From NCBI RefSeq assembly GCF_011694815.1, contig NZ_CP050177.1, positions 6,116,001-6,180,000 of the forward strand: a stretch of 64,000 bases of DNA, written 5' to 3'. The notes under the pieces were generated by a model. It saw nothing but the letters and a program-made list of their open reading frames with translations, was not told the origin of the DNA and did no database searches. The position numbers and the translations under genes were made by a program. Shown here piece by piece: positions 1 to 8,411 of this stretch (the stretch's first letter is position 1; each line of letters starts with the position of its first letter). This DNA is from Streptomyces liangshanensis (GTDB taxonomy: Bacteria > Actinomycetota > Actinomycetes > Streptomycetales > Streptomycetaceae).

Positions 1-171
1 GTCAAGGCGGGGGTACGGCTGGGCGGGCTGGACGTCGGCGAGGTGCGGCCGCCGCTCGGCGAACCGCTCGCCCTGCACGTCAAGGAACTCGCCGCGCTCA
101 TCGAGCGGGGGCGTGCGCTGCTCGCGGACATCGCGTCCGATGCCGCTCCCGGTGCGGGGGGCGACGCGTGA
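1..171 (+). CDS. DapA/N-acetylneuraminate lyase family protein, C-terminal fragment
   Basis: Only the last 56 codons lie in the window. The segment VKAGVRLGGLDVGEVRPPL matches the C-terminal helix of the dihydrodipicolinate synthase family of Schiff-base class I aldolases and dehydratases. A tail rich in Ala, Gly and Asp follows. The catalytic Lys and Tyr are outside the window, so the substrate (dihydrodipicolinate, deoxyglucarate or other 2-oxoacids) cannot be told. The stop codon overlaps the GTG of the next gene (GTGA), which implies co-transcription and coupled translation. Confidence 0.7.
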   Translation, partial: VKAGVRLGGLDVGEVRPPLGEPLALHVKELAALIERGRALLADIASDAAPGAGGDA

Positions 172-1376
172 GGGCCTCCGCGTTCCTCTACCCCTGGGAC
201 GTGGTGGGCGACCCGGACGCGGCGCGCAGGATCGCCGACCTCGGCGTCGAGCAGGTCACGCTGGCCTCCGCGTACCACTCCACCCGCGCGCTGACCCCGC
301 GCCACCCGCGCCACCGGATCGTCACGGCCGAACACGCCGCCGTCCTCTACCCCATGGACGAGGACCGGTGGGCCGGGCAGGAGCTGCGGCCGTACGCCGC
401 CGGGGCGTGGGCGCCGGGCGACGCGTACGGCGAGGCGGCGGCGGCGCTCGCCGACGCGGGTCTCGACGTGCACAGTTGGGTGGTCCTCGCGCACAACTCG
501 CGCCTGGGTACGGAGCGTCCCGACACGTCCGTCGTGAACGCCTACGGCGACCGCTACCCCTGGGCGCCCTGCATCGCCCGGCCCGCGGTCGCCGCGTACC
601 TGGTGTCACTGGCGGCGGAGGCCGCGGTACGGCCCGGGGCGGGCGGTACGGAGCTGGAGTCGTGCGGCTGGTACGGGCTCGCGCACCTGCACGCGCACGA
701 CAAGATCGCGGGGGTGGGGCTGGGGGACGCGGCGCAGTACCTGATGTCGCTGTGCTTCTGCGACGTGTGCGCGGCGGGGTACGCGGAGCTGGGTGTTCCG
801 GCGTCGGTTCTCGCGGGGGTGGTGCGGGGGGCGCTCGGGCCGGTCTGGAGTGGTTCCGCTTCTGGCGCGGAGGGTGGTTCCGCGGCCGGTTCCGCTGCCA
901 TCGATAAGCTCCTCGGCGCGGAGCTGGCGGCCGTCACCTTCGCGTGGCGCGGCGGGGTGGCGCGCGGGCTCCAGGAGTCGGTGGTCGCGGCGGTGCGGGC
1001 GGCCGGGGGCCCTGGGTTCCAGGTGTTGCTGCACGCGGATCCCTCGTTGTACCGCACGGGTGCGAACGTCGGGGTGGACCCCGACCACATCCTGGGCGTC
1101 GCGGACGGGGTGGTGCTGCCGTGCACGGGGGGTGGGGCGGGGCTGCTGCTGCCCGCGTTCACCTCGTCGCCGTCGCGTACGGCGTCCTCGGTGCTCGCGG
1201 CGAACTTCACTGTCGTGAGCGGGATGGGGGGTGTGCCGGGGGTGTTGGGGGAGGATGTGGAGGAGGCGGTCGGGTTGGGGGCTACGGGGGTGCGGCTTTA
1301 CCACGCGGGGTTGGCGTCCGCCGGGGACTTGGCGGCGTGCGTTGCTGGTTTGTCCTCAATCGCCGGACGGGCTTGA
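168..1376 (+). CDS. Conserved hypothetical protein, possible TIM-barrel enzyme
   Basis: 402-residue protein of unknown function. GTG is chosen because it overlaps the upstream stop (GTGA). There is no signal peptide or membrane segment. The N-terminal pattern (FLYPWDVVGDP, DLGVEQVTLASAYHS, LYPMDEDRW) and the later CIARPAVAAYLVSLAAE and VVLPCTGG blocks suggest alternating strands and helices, as in a sugar-active TIM barrel; this is an impression, not a match. A CFCDVC motif near residue 198 could bind metal. Codon use becomes looser and Gly/Ser-rich after residue 225. The last eight residues and the stop are encoded by the dispersed CGCCGGACGGGC repeat. Coupling to a DapA-like enzyme suggests a carbohydrate or sugar-acid catabolic role. 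Confidence 0.7.
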   Translation: MRASAFLYPWDVVGDPDAARRIADLGVEQVTLASAYHSTRALTPRHPRHRIVTAEHAAVLYPMDEDRWAGQELRPYAAGAWAPGDAYGEAAAALADAGLDVHSWVVLAHNSRLGTERPDTSVVNAYGDRYPWAPCIARPAVAAYLVSLAAEAAVRPGAGGTELESCGWYGLAHLHAHDKIAGVGLGDAAQYLMSLCFCDVCAAGYAELGVPASVLAGVVRGALGPVWSGSASGAEGGSAAGSAAIDKLLGAELAAVTFAWRGGVARGLQESVVAAVRAAGGPGFQVLLHADPSLYRTGANVGVDPDHILGVADGVVLPCTGGGAGLLLPAFTSSPSRTASSVLAANFTVVSGMGGVPGVLGEDVEEAVGLGATGVRLYHAGLASAGDLAACVAGLSSIAGRA

Positions 1377-1380
1377 TTTT
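1351..1380 (+). repeat. Dispersed CGCCGGACGGGCTTGA element, copy 1
   Basis: Core TCAATCGCCGGACGGGCTTG plus the stop codon of the upstream gene. Its ends (TCAA and TTGA) and an inner GCC/GGC can pair into a small bulged hairpin. The copy near 15455 shares further downstream sequence with this one, including GGGTTGTCGCCGGGG. It reads in the direction of the upstream plus-strand gene, at a convergent junction. Confidence 0.8.
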
Positions 1381-1615
1381 GCCCGCTGCGGGCCGGATCC
1401 GATCCGCGGGTTGTCGCCGGGGGTCGGGCAGGGGTCATGTCCTGCACTGCATGTTTTACGTCGCGCGCAACCAGTTGTTGGCGTTAACCCCCGTCACGCG
1501 ACACAAAACACGCTCTACGTTCCGGGCACGACCCCTGCCCGCCCCCCTTCCAGGCGCACGTCAAAACAACCCGGCCCGCCCCGGGCTTGTTTTCAGCCCG
1601 TCCGGCACCCACCCC

Positions 1616-1826
1616 AGCCCGTCCGGCGTTTGAGGACATCTTTGACCGCAACGGTCACGATCGGACCGCAACCCCTCTCCAGCCCGTCCGGCGATTGAGG
1701 ACGTCTTTGAGCCGCACGGAACAACGGGCGCAACAATCCCAGCCTGTCCGGCGTTTGAGGACGTCGGTAGGCCGCGCCTGCGTACCGGGCCGACGCACAA
1801 CCAAGCCCGTCCGGCGGTTGAGGGCG
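1616..1826 (-). repeat. Four-copy array of the dispersed CGCCGGACGGGCTTGA element
   Basis: Minus-strand copies of about 23 bases at 1616-1638, 1681-1703, 1741-1763 and 1804-1826, spaced 60-65 bases with non-identical intervals of roughly 37-42 bases. The last copy abuts the stop codon of the MFS gene at 1827. All four read in the direction of that gene's transcription. Together with copy 1 they fill most of the 450-base gap between two converging genes; I see no coding sequence in the gap. The array resembles a CRISPR superficially but is not one (see rejected items). Confidence 0.85.
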
Positions 1827-3026
1827 TTAGTTGGGGTGGTGCGTGAGGTGCCAGGCTGTGGCCAGGGCGATGAGTGACGCTGTCGCGAGGAGCGGGGTCG
1901 GGTTCGTGAGGGCCACCGCCCCGGCGCCCAGCGCCAACCCCACCGCGTTGGGCGCGTACATCAGCGTCGTCGCGGTCGCCGACACCCGTCCCAGCTCCGC
2001 CGGAGGCACCTCCCGTTGCAGCGCCGTCATCGCGGCGATCAGGACGCACGGCAACCCCGCCCCCACCCCCACCGCGCTCGCCAGGACCGCCGCGTCGTAC
2101 GGGAGCGCCCGTACCCCGAGGGACACCGCGAACACCGCGACCCCCGCCGCCGCGAACCCCCGTTCCGGCAGCCGTCGCAGCAGCGGGCCCGCCAGCAGGC
2201 CGACGAGGACCGAGCCGGCCCCCTGCACCGCGTACAGCACGCCCACGTACGCGGGGGAGCGGCCGAGCCCCTCGTCGACCACCGCGTACACCGCCGCGCC
2301 GTTCAACCCGGCCAGCAGCATCGTCACCGCGGCCGCCCCCACGAGCGGGCGCACGGCCGGGGTGGCCCGCAGCCTCCGTACTCCCTCCGCCGTCGCCGCC
2401 CGCCACCCGCCCCCGGCGGCCGGGGAGGGCCGGGGCTCCCGCACCCGCATCAGCCCGAAGAGGCAGCCCGCCAAGGCGAACGTCGCCGCGTCCAGCAGCG
2501 CCACCCGCCCGCCCCCGAAGCGCGCATACAGCGCCGCCCCCGCCAGCGGCGCCAGGAGCTTCATGCCCTCGTTGGCCGTCAGGCGCAGCCCGTTGAAGGC
2601 GCCCAGGAGCCGCTGGTCGAGCACCCCGGCGATCAGCGCGTTCTCCGCCGCGTCCATGACGACCCCGGCCGTCCCGTACACGAACAGCACGGCGAAGACG
2701 ATCCAGACCCGGTCCGCCGAGTCGACGGCGAGGAGGGCCGTCAGCAGCAGCGCCATGCCGAGGTTGCAGACGATCAGCAGCGGCCGCCGGCGCACCCGGT
2801 CGGCGACCGTCCCCAGGACCGGCCCCGCCAGCGTCGGCGCCCACATCGCGAGGACGGTGAGCGCCGCCAGGCTGTCCGAGCCGGTCAGGGACTTGACCCA
2901 GATCCCGGCGGCCAGCCACATCGCCGAGGTGCCGAAGCCGGACACCACCACCCCGGCCAGGTAGAGCCGTGCGTCGTGGTCGCGCAGTACGCCGCCGCCG
3001 CGGTCCCGATCTCCCTTGATTCGCAT
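1827..3026 (-). CDS. MFS transporter (MFS_3/EntS-like)
   Basis: 399-residue polytopic membrane protein with about 12 predicted hydrophobic segments. It carries the major facilitator loop 2-3 motif as GTVADRVRRRP near residue 78 and a second half beginning about residue 210, the usual two-times-six arrangement. ATG start; an internal start is unlikely because the N-terminal VVVSGFGTSAMWLAAGIWV is the first transmembrane helix. The family exports siderophores, macrolides or other small hydrophobic compounds; the substrate is unknown. It is divergent from the NCS2 permease gene and converges on the repeat array. Confidence 0.85.
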   Translation of the reverse strand: MRIKGDRDRGGGVLRDHDARLYLAGVVVSGFGTSAMWLAAGIWVKSLTGSDSLAALTVLAMWAPTLAGPVLGTVADRVRRRPLLIVCNLGMALLLTALLAVDSADRVWIVFAVLFVYGTAGVVMDAAENALIAGVLDQRLLGAFNGLRLTANEGMKLLAPLAGAALYARFGGGRVALLDAATFALAGCLFGLMRVREPRPSPAAGGGWRAATAEGVRRLRATPAVRPLVGAAAVTMLLAGLNGAAVYAVVDEGLGRSPAYVGVLYAVQGAGSVLVGLLAGPLLRRLPERGFAAAGVAVFAVSLGVRALPYDAAVLASAVGVGAGLPCVLIAAMTALQREVPPAELGRVSATATTLMYAPNAVGLALGAGAVALTNPTPLLATASLIALATAWHLTHHPN

Positions 3027-3163
3027 GGCGAAAGGGTGGTGGCTGAGGGGGGTCCGGGGGATGGGGCAACTGCCCTAACCAGGGCCTCAGACGGCGGCAC
3101 GGCATCGGAACGGCCTCGGAAAGATGTCGTACCGGAAAACCCGTAACACCCCGAAAACCTGAG

Positions 3164-3184
3164 TTGTGCCTGACACGTGCACAA
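3164..3184. promoter_or_regulatory. Inverted repeat TTGTGC-N9-GCACAA upstream of the permease
   Basis: Perfect 6-base arms (3164-3169 and 3179-3184) spaced by nine bases, about 42 bases before the permease ATG and about 140 bases before the MFS start. Centre-to-centre spacing fits a dimeric repressor on one DNA face. The regulator is not encoded beside it. Confidence 0.45.
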
Positions 3185-3226
3185 TCCCCCTACCCCCCCG
3201 CGACCCCCAGAACGGCGAGGAGCCCC

Positions 3227-4651
3227 ATGTCAGGCGAGGCGACCAACGAGAACGGAAGTGCCGTGGACCGGTACTTCAAGATCAGCGAGCGGGGTTCGAC
3301 CTTCGCCCGGGAGATACGGGGCGGATTCGCCACGTTCTTCACGATGGCCTACATACTCGTCCTCAACCCGATCATCCTCGGCAGCGCCCAGGACAAGTTC
3401 GGCGCCCACCTTTCCGGGCCCCAGCTGGTCACCGCCACCGCGCTGGTCGCCGCCGTCATGACCGCGATCATGGGGCTCGGCGGCAACCTGCCGCTCGCCA
3501 TCGCGGCCGGGCTCGGCCTGAACGCCGTGGTCGCGTTCCAGCTCGCCCCGCTCATGAGTTGGCCCGACGCCATGGGGCTCGTGGTGCTGGAGGGCCTGGT
3601 GATCTGCGTCCTCGTCGTCACCGGCCTGCGCGAGGCCATCATGAACGCCATCCCGCAGTCGCTCAAGCAGGCCATCAGCGTCGGCATCGGGCTGTTCATC
3701 GCCTTCATCGGCTTCATCGACGCGGGCTTCGTCACCCGCATCCCCGGCGACACCGGCTCCGTCCCGGTCCAGCTCGGCGCGAGCGGGCACCTCGCGGGCT
3801 GGCCGGTCCTCGTCTTCTGCCTCGGCGTCCTCCTCACCCTCGCGCTCGTGGCCCGCAAGGTGAAGGGCGCGATCCTCCTCGGCATCGTCGTGACGACCCT
3901 CTTCGCCGTGGTCATCAACCAGATCGCCGACATCAAGCCCGCCGCGTGGGGGCTGACCGTGCCGTCCGTCCCCGACGACCTCGTCGCCGCCCCGGACTTC
4001 GGGCTCATCGGCCACTTCAGCCTCTTCGGCGCCTTCCAGCAGATCGGCGTGGTCACCCTCGTCCTGCTGGTCTTCACCCTCATCCTGAGCGACTTCTTCG
4101 ACACGATGGGCACCGTCGTCGGCGTCTCCAACGAGGCCGGCCTCCTCGACGAGAACGGCAAGGTCCCGAACCTCGGCCGCGTCCTGCTCATCGACGGAGT
4201 GGCGGCGGTGGCGGGCGGCGCGGCCTCCGCCTCGTCCAACACCGCGTACATCGAATCGGCGGCGGGCGTCGGCGAAGGCGCCCGTACCGGCTTCGCCTCC
4301 GTCGTCACCGGCTCCCTGTTCGGCCTCTCCCTCTTCCTCGCGCCGCTCGCCCTGGTCGTCCCGGCGCAGGCGGCGGCGCCCGCGCTCATCGTGGTGGGCT
4401 TCCTGCTGATGTCGCAGGTGCGCCACATCGACTGGGAGAAGTACGAGATCGCCGTCCCGGCCTTCCTGACGATCGCCGTCATGCCGTTCACGTACTCCAT
4501 CACCAACGGCATCGGCGCCGGCTTCGTCGCGTACGTCGTCATCAAGACCGTGCTGGGCAAGGCGCGTGAGGTGCACTGGCTGCTCTGGGCCACCACGGCC
4601 CTGTTCGTCGTCTACTTCGCGATCGACCCGATCGAGCGGTGGATCGGCTGA
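3227..4651 (+). CDS. NCS2-family purine (adenine/guanine/hypoxanthine) permease, AzgA type
   Basis: 474-residue integral membrane protein importing nucleobases, probably by proton symport. Start at ATG 3227 rather than further upstream, because GGCGAGG sits seven bases before it and family members begin near this FKISERGSTFAREIRGG motif. Diagnostic AzgA-type segments: GGFATFFTMAYILVLNP near residue 31, the loop GGNLPLAIAAGLGLNA and the DFFDTMGTVVGVSNEAGL block near residue 295, followed by SSNTAYIESAAGVGEGARTG, the conserved substrate-site region. Length is typical. A lone gene with its own upstream region and a palindrome at 3164-3184 that may be its operator. Confidence 0.9.
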   Translation: MSGEATNENGSAVDRYFKISERGSTFAREIRGGFATFFTMAYILVLNPIILGSAQDKFGAHLSGPQLVTATALVAAVMTAIMGLGGNLPLAIAAGLGLNAVVAFQLAPLMSWPDAMGLVVLEGLVICVLVVTGLREAIMNAIPQSLKQAISVGIGLFIAFIGFIDAGFVTRIPGDTGSVPVQLGASGHLAGWPVLVFCLGVLLTLALVARKVKGAILLGIVVTTLFAVVINQIADIKPAAWGLTVPSVPDDLVAAPDFGLIGHFSLFGAFQQIGVVTLVLLVFTLILSDFFDTMGTVVGVSNEAGLLDENGKVPNLGRVLLIDGVAAVAGGAASASSNTAYIESAAGVGEGARTGFASVVTGSLFGLSLFLAPLALVVPAQAAAPALIVVGFLLMSQVRHIDWEKYEIAVPAFLTIAVMPFTYSITNGIGAGFVAYVVIKTVLGKAREVHWLLWATTALFVVYFAIDPIERWIG

Positions 4652-4820
4652 GCGGCACGCCTGGGTGAGGCGGCGGCCGGCAACGGCCCGGCGGGTCAGG
4701 AGCGTTCTCCGTAACGCACGTGAAGCGTGTGCTCAACGAGGCAGTCATCGACGGGTGATGGAGTCGCGCACTGCACCCCCCGCACTTCCTCGCACGGCCC
4801 GGTGACCCCGGAGGTTCCCC

Positions 4821-5123
4821 TTGAGCCAGCTACCGCCGCCCACCCAGGAGCAGTTGGACGCCTACGTCAGGACGAGGCTCGCCCTGGCCGGCTTCGACCT
4901 CACCCTGCTGCCCGAACAGCCCGATCCCGCGACCGGTGTCCCCACGCGTTCCCAGGTCCTCGCCTCGCTTCGGTCGTTCGTCGCCTCGACCCCGGCCGCG
5001 ATCGCCGGCTGGGCGCCGCCCGTGACCGGCACCCCCGCACCGGAGTACGCCCAGCAGGCCGCGCCGCCGCTGCTCTACCCGTCGATCACGGAAGCCTGGA
5101 CCGGAGAGGCGGACGGACGATGA
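4821..5123 (+). CDS. Small hypothetical protein coupled to an amidase
   Basis: 100-residue protein starting at TTG, chosen because GGAGG lies about six bases upstream and no ATG or GTG is better placed. It is proline- and alanine-rich with no signal peptide; helices are likely in PTQEQLDAYVRTRLALAGF. Its stop overlaps the amidase ATG (ATGA), so the two are translated together. Small helical partners are known for some amidases (for example AtzG with AtzE), which is a possible analogy only; I cannot assign it to that family. Confidence 0.6.
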   Translation: MSQLPPPTQEQLDAYVRTRLALAGFDLTLLPEQPDPATGVPTRSQVLASLRSFVASTPAAIAGWAPPVTGTPAPEYAQQAAPPLLYPSITEAWTGEADGR

Positions 5124-6712
5124 GCCGCACCCTCAACCGCCGTGTCTTCCTCGCCGGTTCGGCCGCCGCGGCCGGTGCGGTCGTAGGCGGTACGGCCCTG
5201 GCCGCGCCCGCTGCCGCGAGCCCCGCCACCACGGCCGGCCGCGCCACCGCGGGCCCCGCGCCGTACGTCCCCGACCTCCCCGTACGGGACGCGGCCCGCC
5301 GCGACCCCACCGAGGCGACGCTCGCCGAGGCCGCCGTCCTGATGCGGCGGCGCAAACTGACGTCCGCGACGCTCGTCGAGGCGTACCTCGACCGGATCGA
5401 GGCCTTCGACTCCACGTACCAGGCGTACGCCGTGGTCACCGGCGCGACCGCGCTCACCGCCGCCCGCAAGGCCGACCGGGAGGGCGGACGCGGGGTGTTG
5501 AGCGGCATCCCGCTCTGTATCAAGGACAACTACTTCACCCGCGGGGTGCCGACCCGCTGCAACTCGACTATCTTCGAGGACTTCGTCCCCGACCACGACG
5601 CGACCGCCGTCGCCCGGCTCACCGCCGCCGGCGGAATCGTCCTGGGCAAGGGACAGATGGGCCCGCTCGCCACCACCCGGGCGACCACGCCCGACGGGAC
5701 CGTCACCACCGTCAACGCCTGGACCCCCGACAACCCCGCGACGGACCCAGGCGGTTCGTCCACCGGGCCCGCCTGCTCCGTGGCCGGACGGATGGCGTCC
5801 TCGTCCATCGGCACCCAGACCGGCGGTTCCATCGTCCTGCCCTCCAACCGGCAGAACCTCACCGGCCTCAAGCCCACGATGGGCCGCGTCTCCGCGCACG
5901 GCGTCATCCCCCTCTCGTACACCCGGGACCACCCCGGACCGCTCGCGCGCGACGCCATGGACGCCGCGCTCATGCTCGCGGTGATGGCCGGCCCGGACCC
6001 GTCCGACCCGCGCACCCTCGGGCTGCCGCGCCTGCCGGATCTCGTACGGGCCGCCACCCCGGTCCTGTCCCGGGGGAAGGTGAAACTGCGCCGCGCGACC
6101 CGGATCGGGGTGCCCGCCGACTTCCTGAGCGGCGCCGCCGACGTGCGCCGGGCGTTCCTCACCACGCTCGACGCCCTTCCGGGGGTGACGCTGGTCGACG
6201 TCACGTACCCCGCCGACTGGGGACTGCTCACCGGCACGTTCAACGACGCCCGGCTGTCGGAGCGCACCGAGCCGTTCCGGCACTGGCTCCGGGAGGACCC
6301 CGCCAAGTTCGGTGTGTCGCTGCTCAGTTGGCTCCAGGGGCTGATGCTCTCCGGTGACGAGTGGATCACCGCCCAGAGGGCCAAGAACCACCTGCTGCGC
6401 GAGGTTCTCGACGGGGTCATGGCCCGCTGCGACGTGCTGCTCCAGACGGGGCCGGTGCCCTTCGACATCCTCGGCCTGCCCGAGATCGCGTTCCCGGCCG
6501 GGTTCGTCGCGGGCATCCCCTCCGGCGTGATCCTCGGCGGGCAGCCGTACGAGGAGGACCGGCTGCTGGAGGTCGTGGCGGCCTACCAGGCGGTCACCGA
6601 CTGGCACACCCGCCGCCCGGCCGACCCGGCACCGCCGGCCGCGGGCAGGCGGCTCGCCGCCGCGCCGCGCCCGCGGCTGAGCGCGGAGGAGGCGGCGGCG
6701 CAGAGCGCGTAG
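5120..6712 (+). CDS. Secreted amidase-signature hydrolase with Tat signal
   Basis: 530-residue amide hydrolase. The N-terminus carries a twin-arginine signal (NRRVFLAGS followed by an Ala-rich stretch ending about residue 34), so export by Tat is predicted. The Ser-cisSer-Lys triad is in place: K135 in IPLCIKDN, S213 in DPGGSSTGP and nucleophile S237 in GTQTGGSI, at family spacing. The substrate cannot be told; fungal and bacterial relatives act on aryl or peptide amides. Start ATG 5120 overlaps the previous stop. The C-terminal 40 residues are low-complexity Ala/Pro/Arg. Confidence 0.85.
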   Translation: MSRTLNRRVFLAGSAAAAGAVVGGTALAAPAAASPATTAGRATAGPAPYVPDLPVRDAARRDPTEATLAEAAVLMRRRKLTSATLVEAYLDRIEAFDSTYQAYAVVTGATALTAARKADREGGRGVLSGIPLCIKDNYFTRGVPTRCNSTIFEDFVPDHDATAVARLTAAGGIVLGKGQMGPLATTRATTPDGTVTTVNAWTPDNPATDPGGSSTGPACSVAGRMASSSIGTQTGGSIVLPSNRQNLTGLKPTMGRVSAHGVIPLSYTRDHPGPLARDAMDAALMLAVMAGPDPSDPRTLGLPRLPDLVRAATPVLSRGKVKLRRATRIGVPADFLSGAADVRRAFLTTLDALPGVTLVDVTYPADWGLLTGTFNDARLSERTEPFRHWLREDPAKFGVSLLSWLQGLMLSGDEWITAQRAKNHLLREVLDGVMARCDVLLQTGPVPFDILGLPEIAFPAGFVAGIPSGVILGGQPYEEDRLLEVVAAYQAVTDWHTRRPADPAPPAAGRRLAAAPRPRLSAEEAAAQSA

Positions 6713-6820
6713 GGCGGGGTGCCGCTTCCGCGGGTCCGTCGGGTGCGGGCCCGCGGGAGCGGTGTCCGCGTCGGCGAGCGGCTGCGGGCCGTCGCGGCGG
6801 CCCGGCCTCCGGCCGGAGGT

Positions 6821-6846
6821 GTCCTCCATCGCCGGACGGGCTTGAA
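6821..6846 (+). repeat. Dispersed CGCCGGACGGGCTTGA element, single copy
   Basis: Variant with TCCATCGCC instead of TCAATCGCC, 109 bases after the amidase stop and 21 before the stop of the converging PBP gene. A 14-base perfect palindrome, CCTCCGGCCGGAGG, sits immediately upstream (6806-6819). Orientation follows the upstream amidase gene. Confidence 0.75.
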
Positions 6847-6866
6847 CGGCCGGCTCTGACAGGCCG

Positions 6867-8315
6867 CTACTTCAGTGCCGCCGCCATCATCCTCTGCGCC
6901 ACCGGCGCCGCCAGCCCGTTGCCGCTGACCTCCGCGCGCGCCGCGTCCGAGTCCTCCACGACCACCGCGACCGCCACCTCGTGCCCGGTCGAGGCGTCCT
7001 TCGCGTACGAGGTGAACCACGCGTACGGCGTCTGGCTGTTGTCGACGCCGTGCTGCGCCGTACCGGTCTTGCCGCCCACCTCCGCGCCCGGCACCCGCGC
7101 GTTGGTGCCCGTGCCCGACTCCACGACCGTCCGCATCGCGCTGCGCAACTGCTCCGCCGTCGAGGAGGACACGATCCGGGTCGTGTCCCCGTCCTTGTAC
7201 GACTGGAGGGTGTCCCCGTTGCCGTCCACGACCTTCGACACCAGGTGCGGGGCCGCGAGCAGCCCGTCGTTCGCGAGCGCCGACGACACCATCGCCATCT
7301 GGAGCGGGGTCGCCGTCACATCGAACTGGCCGATGCCCGACAGGCCCGTCTGCGCCCGGTCCATGCCGCTCGGGTAGACGCTCTCCGCCGCCCGTACGGG
7401 CATGTCCTGCGTGGCGTTGTCGAAGCCGTACTTCTTCGCCATCGCCGCGACCTTGTCCTGCCCCAGGTCGTCGGCCATCTTCGCGAAGACCGTGTTGCAG
7501 GAGTAGCGCAGCGCGTTCCTGATCGTGGCGTTCTCGCACGGGTCGGCCGCGCTCTCGTTGCGCAGCACGGTGGTCGTGCCGGGCAGGGTGTACGGGTCCG
7601 GGCTGTCCGTCGGCACGTCCACCGACGGGTACAGGCCGTCCTCCAGCGCCGCCGACGCCACGACCAGCTTGAACGTCGACCCGGGCGGCAGCGGCTGGCG
7701 CAGCGCGCGGTTCAGCATCGGCATGTCCTTGTCCGCGCCCAACCGGCTCCAGGCCGTGCCGTCCGTCGTCCCGCTGATCGTCGAGGGGTCGTACGACGGG
7801 GTCGAGACGACCGCCAGGACGCGCCCGGTCTTCGGATCGAGCGCGATCGCGGCGCCCTTCTTGCCGCCGAGGGCGTCGTACGCGGCCTTCTGCACGTCCG
7901 GGTCGATCGTGGTCAGCACGTCGCCGGGCTTGGTCCGTACTCCGGTGAGCGCGTCGAGCGGGTTGCCGAGCCGGGGGTCCTTGCCGTCGAGGACGTCGCT
8001 GTAGATGCCCTCCAGCTGCGTGGAGCCGTACACCTGCGAGCTGAACCCGGTGACGGCCGCGTAGAGCTTGCCGTCGGTGTACGTCCGCTCGTAGGCGAGG
8101 TCGCCGCCGGACGTCCGTCTGGACCCGGTGACCGGCGTACCGGCCACGACGATGTCGCCCAGCGGCTGCGCGTACTGCGCGATGGCCTTCCGCTGGTTGT
8201 ACTTGCTGTCCGCGAGGGCACGGGCGTCGTAGGCCTGGAGCCAGGTCACCCGCACGAGGAGCGCGAGGACCATCAGCAGGCAGAACACCGAGGCACGTCT
8301 GATCGTCTTGTTCAT
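6867..8315 (-). CDS. Class B penicillin-binding protein (transpeptidase)
   Basis: 482-residue cell-wall DD-transpeptidase. Residues 8-26 form a single N-terminal membrane anchor; a PBP dimerisation region follows, then the transpeptidase domain with all three active-site motifs: S213-x-x-K216 in PPGSTFK, S272-C-N274 and K416-T-G418 in VGGKTGTA. Length and layout match the short PbpA-like proteins of actinobacteria, which act in septal or polar peptidoglycan synthesis. Unlike the classical pbpA locus there is no rodA/ftsW neighbour here, so this is probably a stand-alone paralogue. ATG start; the next gene upstream on this strand is an IclR regulator. Confidence 0.92.
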   Translation of the reverse strand: MNKTIRRASVFCLLMVLALLVRVTWLQAYDARALADSKYNQRKAIAQYAQPLGDIVVAGTPVTGSRRTSGGDLAYERTYTDGKLYAAVTGFSSQVYGSTQLEGIYSDVLDGKDPRLGNPLDALTGVRTKPGDVLTTIDPDVQKAAYDALGGKKGAAIALDPKTGRVLAVVSTPSYDPSTISGTTDGTAWSRLGADKDMPMLNRALRQPLPPGSTFKLVVASAALEDGLYPSVDVPTDSPDPYTLPGTTTVLRNESAADPCENATIRNALRYSCNTVFAKMADDLGQDKVAAMAKKYGFDNATQDMPVRAAESVYPSGMDRAQTGLSGIGQFDVTATPLQMAMVSSALANDGLLAAPHLVSKVVDGNGDTLQSYKDGDTTRIVSSSTAEQLRSAMRTVVESGTGTNARVPGAEVGGKTGTAQHGVDNSQTPYAWFTSYAKDASTGHEVAVAVVVEDSDAARAEVSGNGLAAPVAQRMMAAALK

Positions 8316-8411
8316 CCCGAACGGGAGACGAGCGGAGCGGCGGCCGGCGTTCCGCCCGGCCGCCGTTCTCAGGAACTCTTCATGTCGGCCCGAGCTGTCG
8401 GAGCAGGCCCG

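Noticed and set aside
1616-1826. CRISPR-like array (four ~23-base repeats, 37-42-base spacers)
   Set aside because: The same unit occurs singly elsewhere in the window, repeats vary, and no cas gene is nearby.
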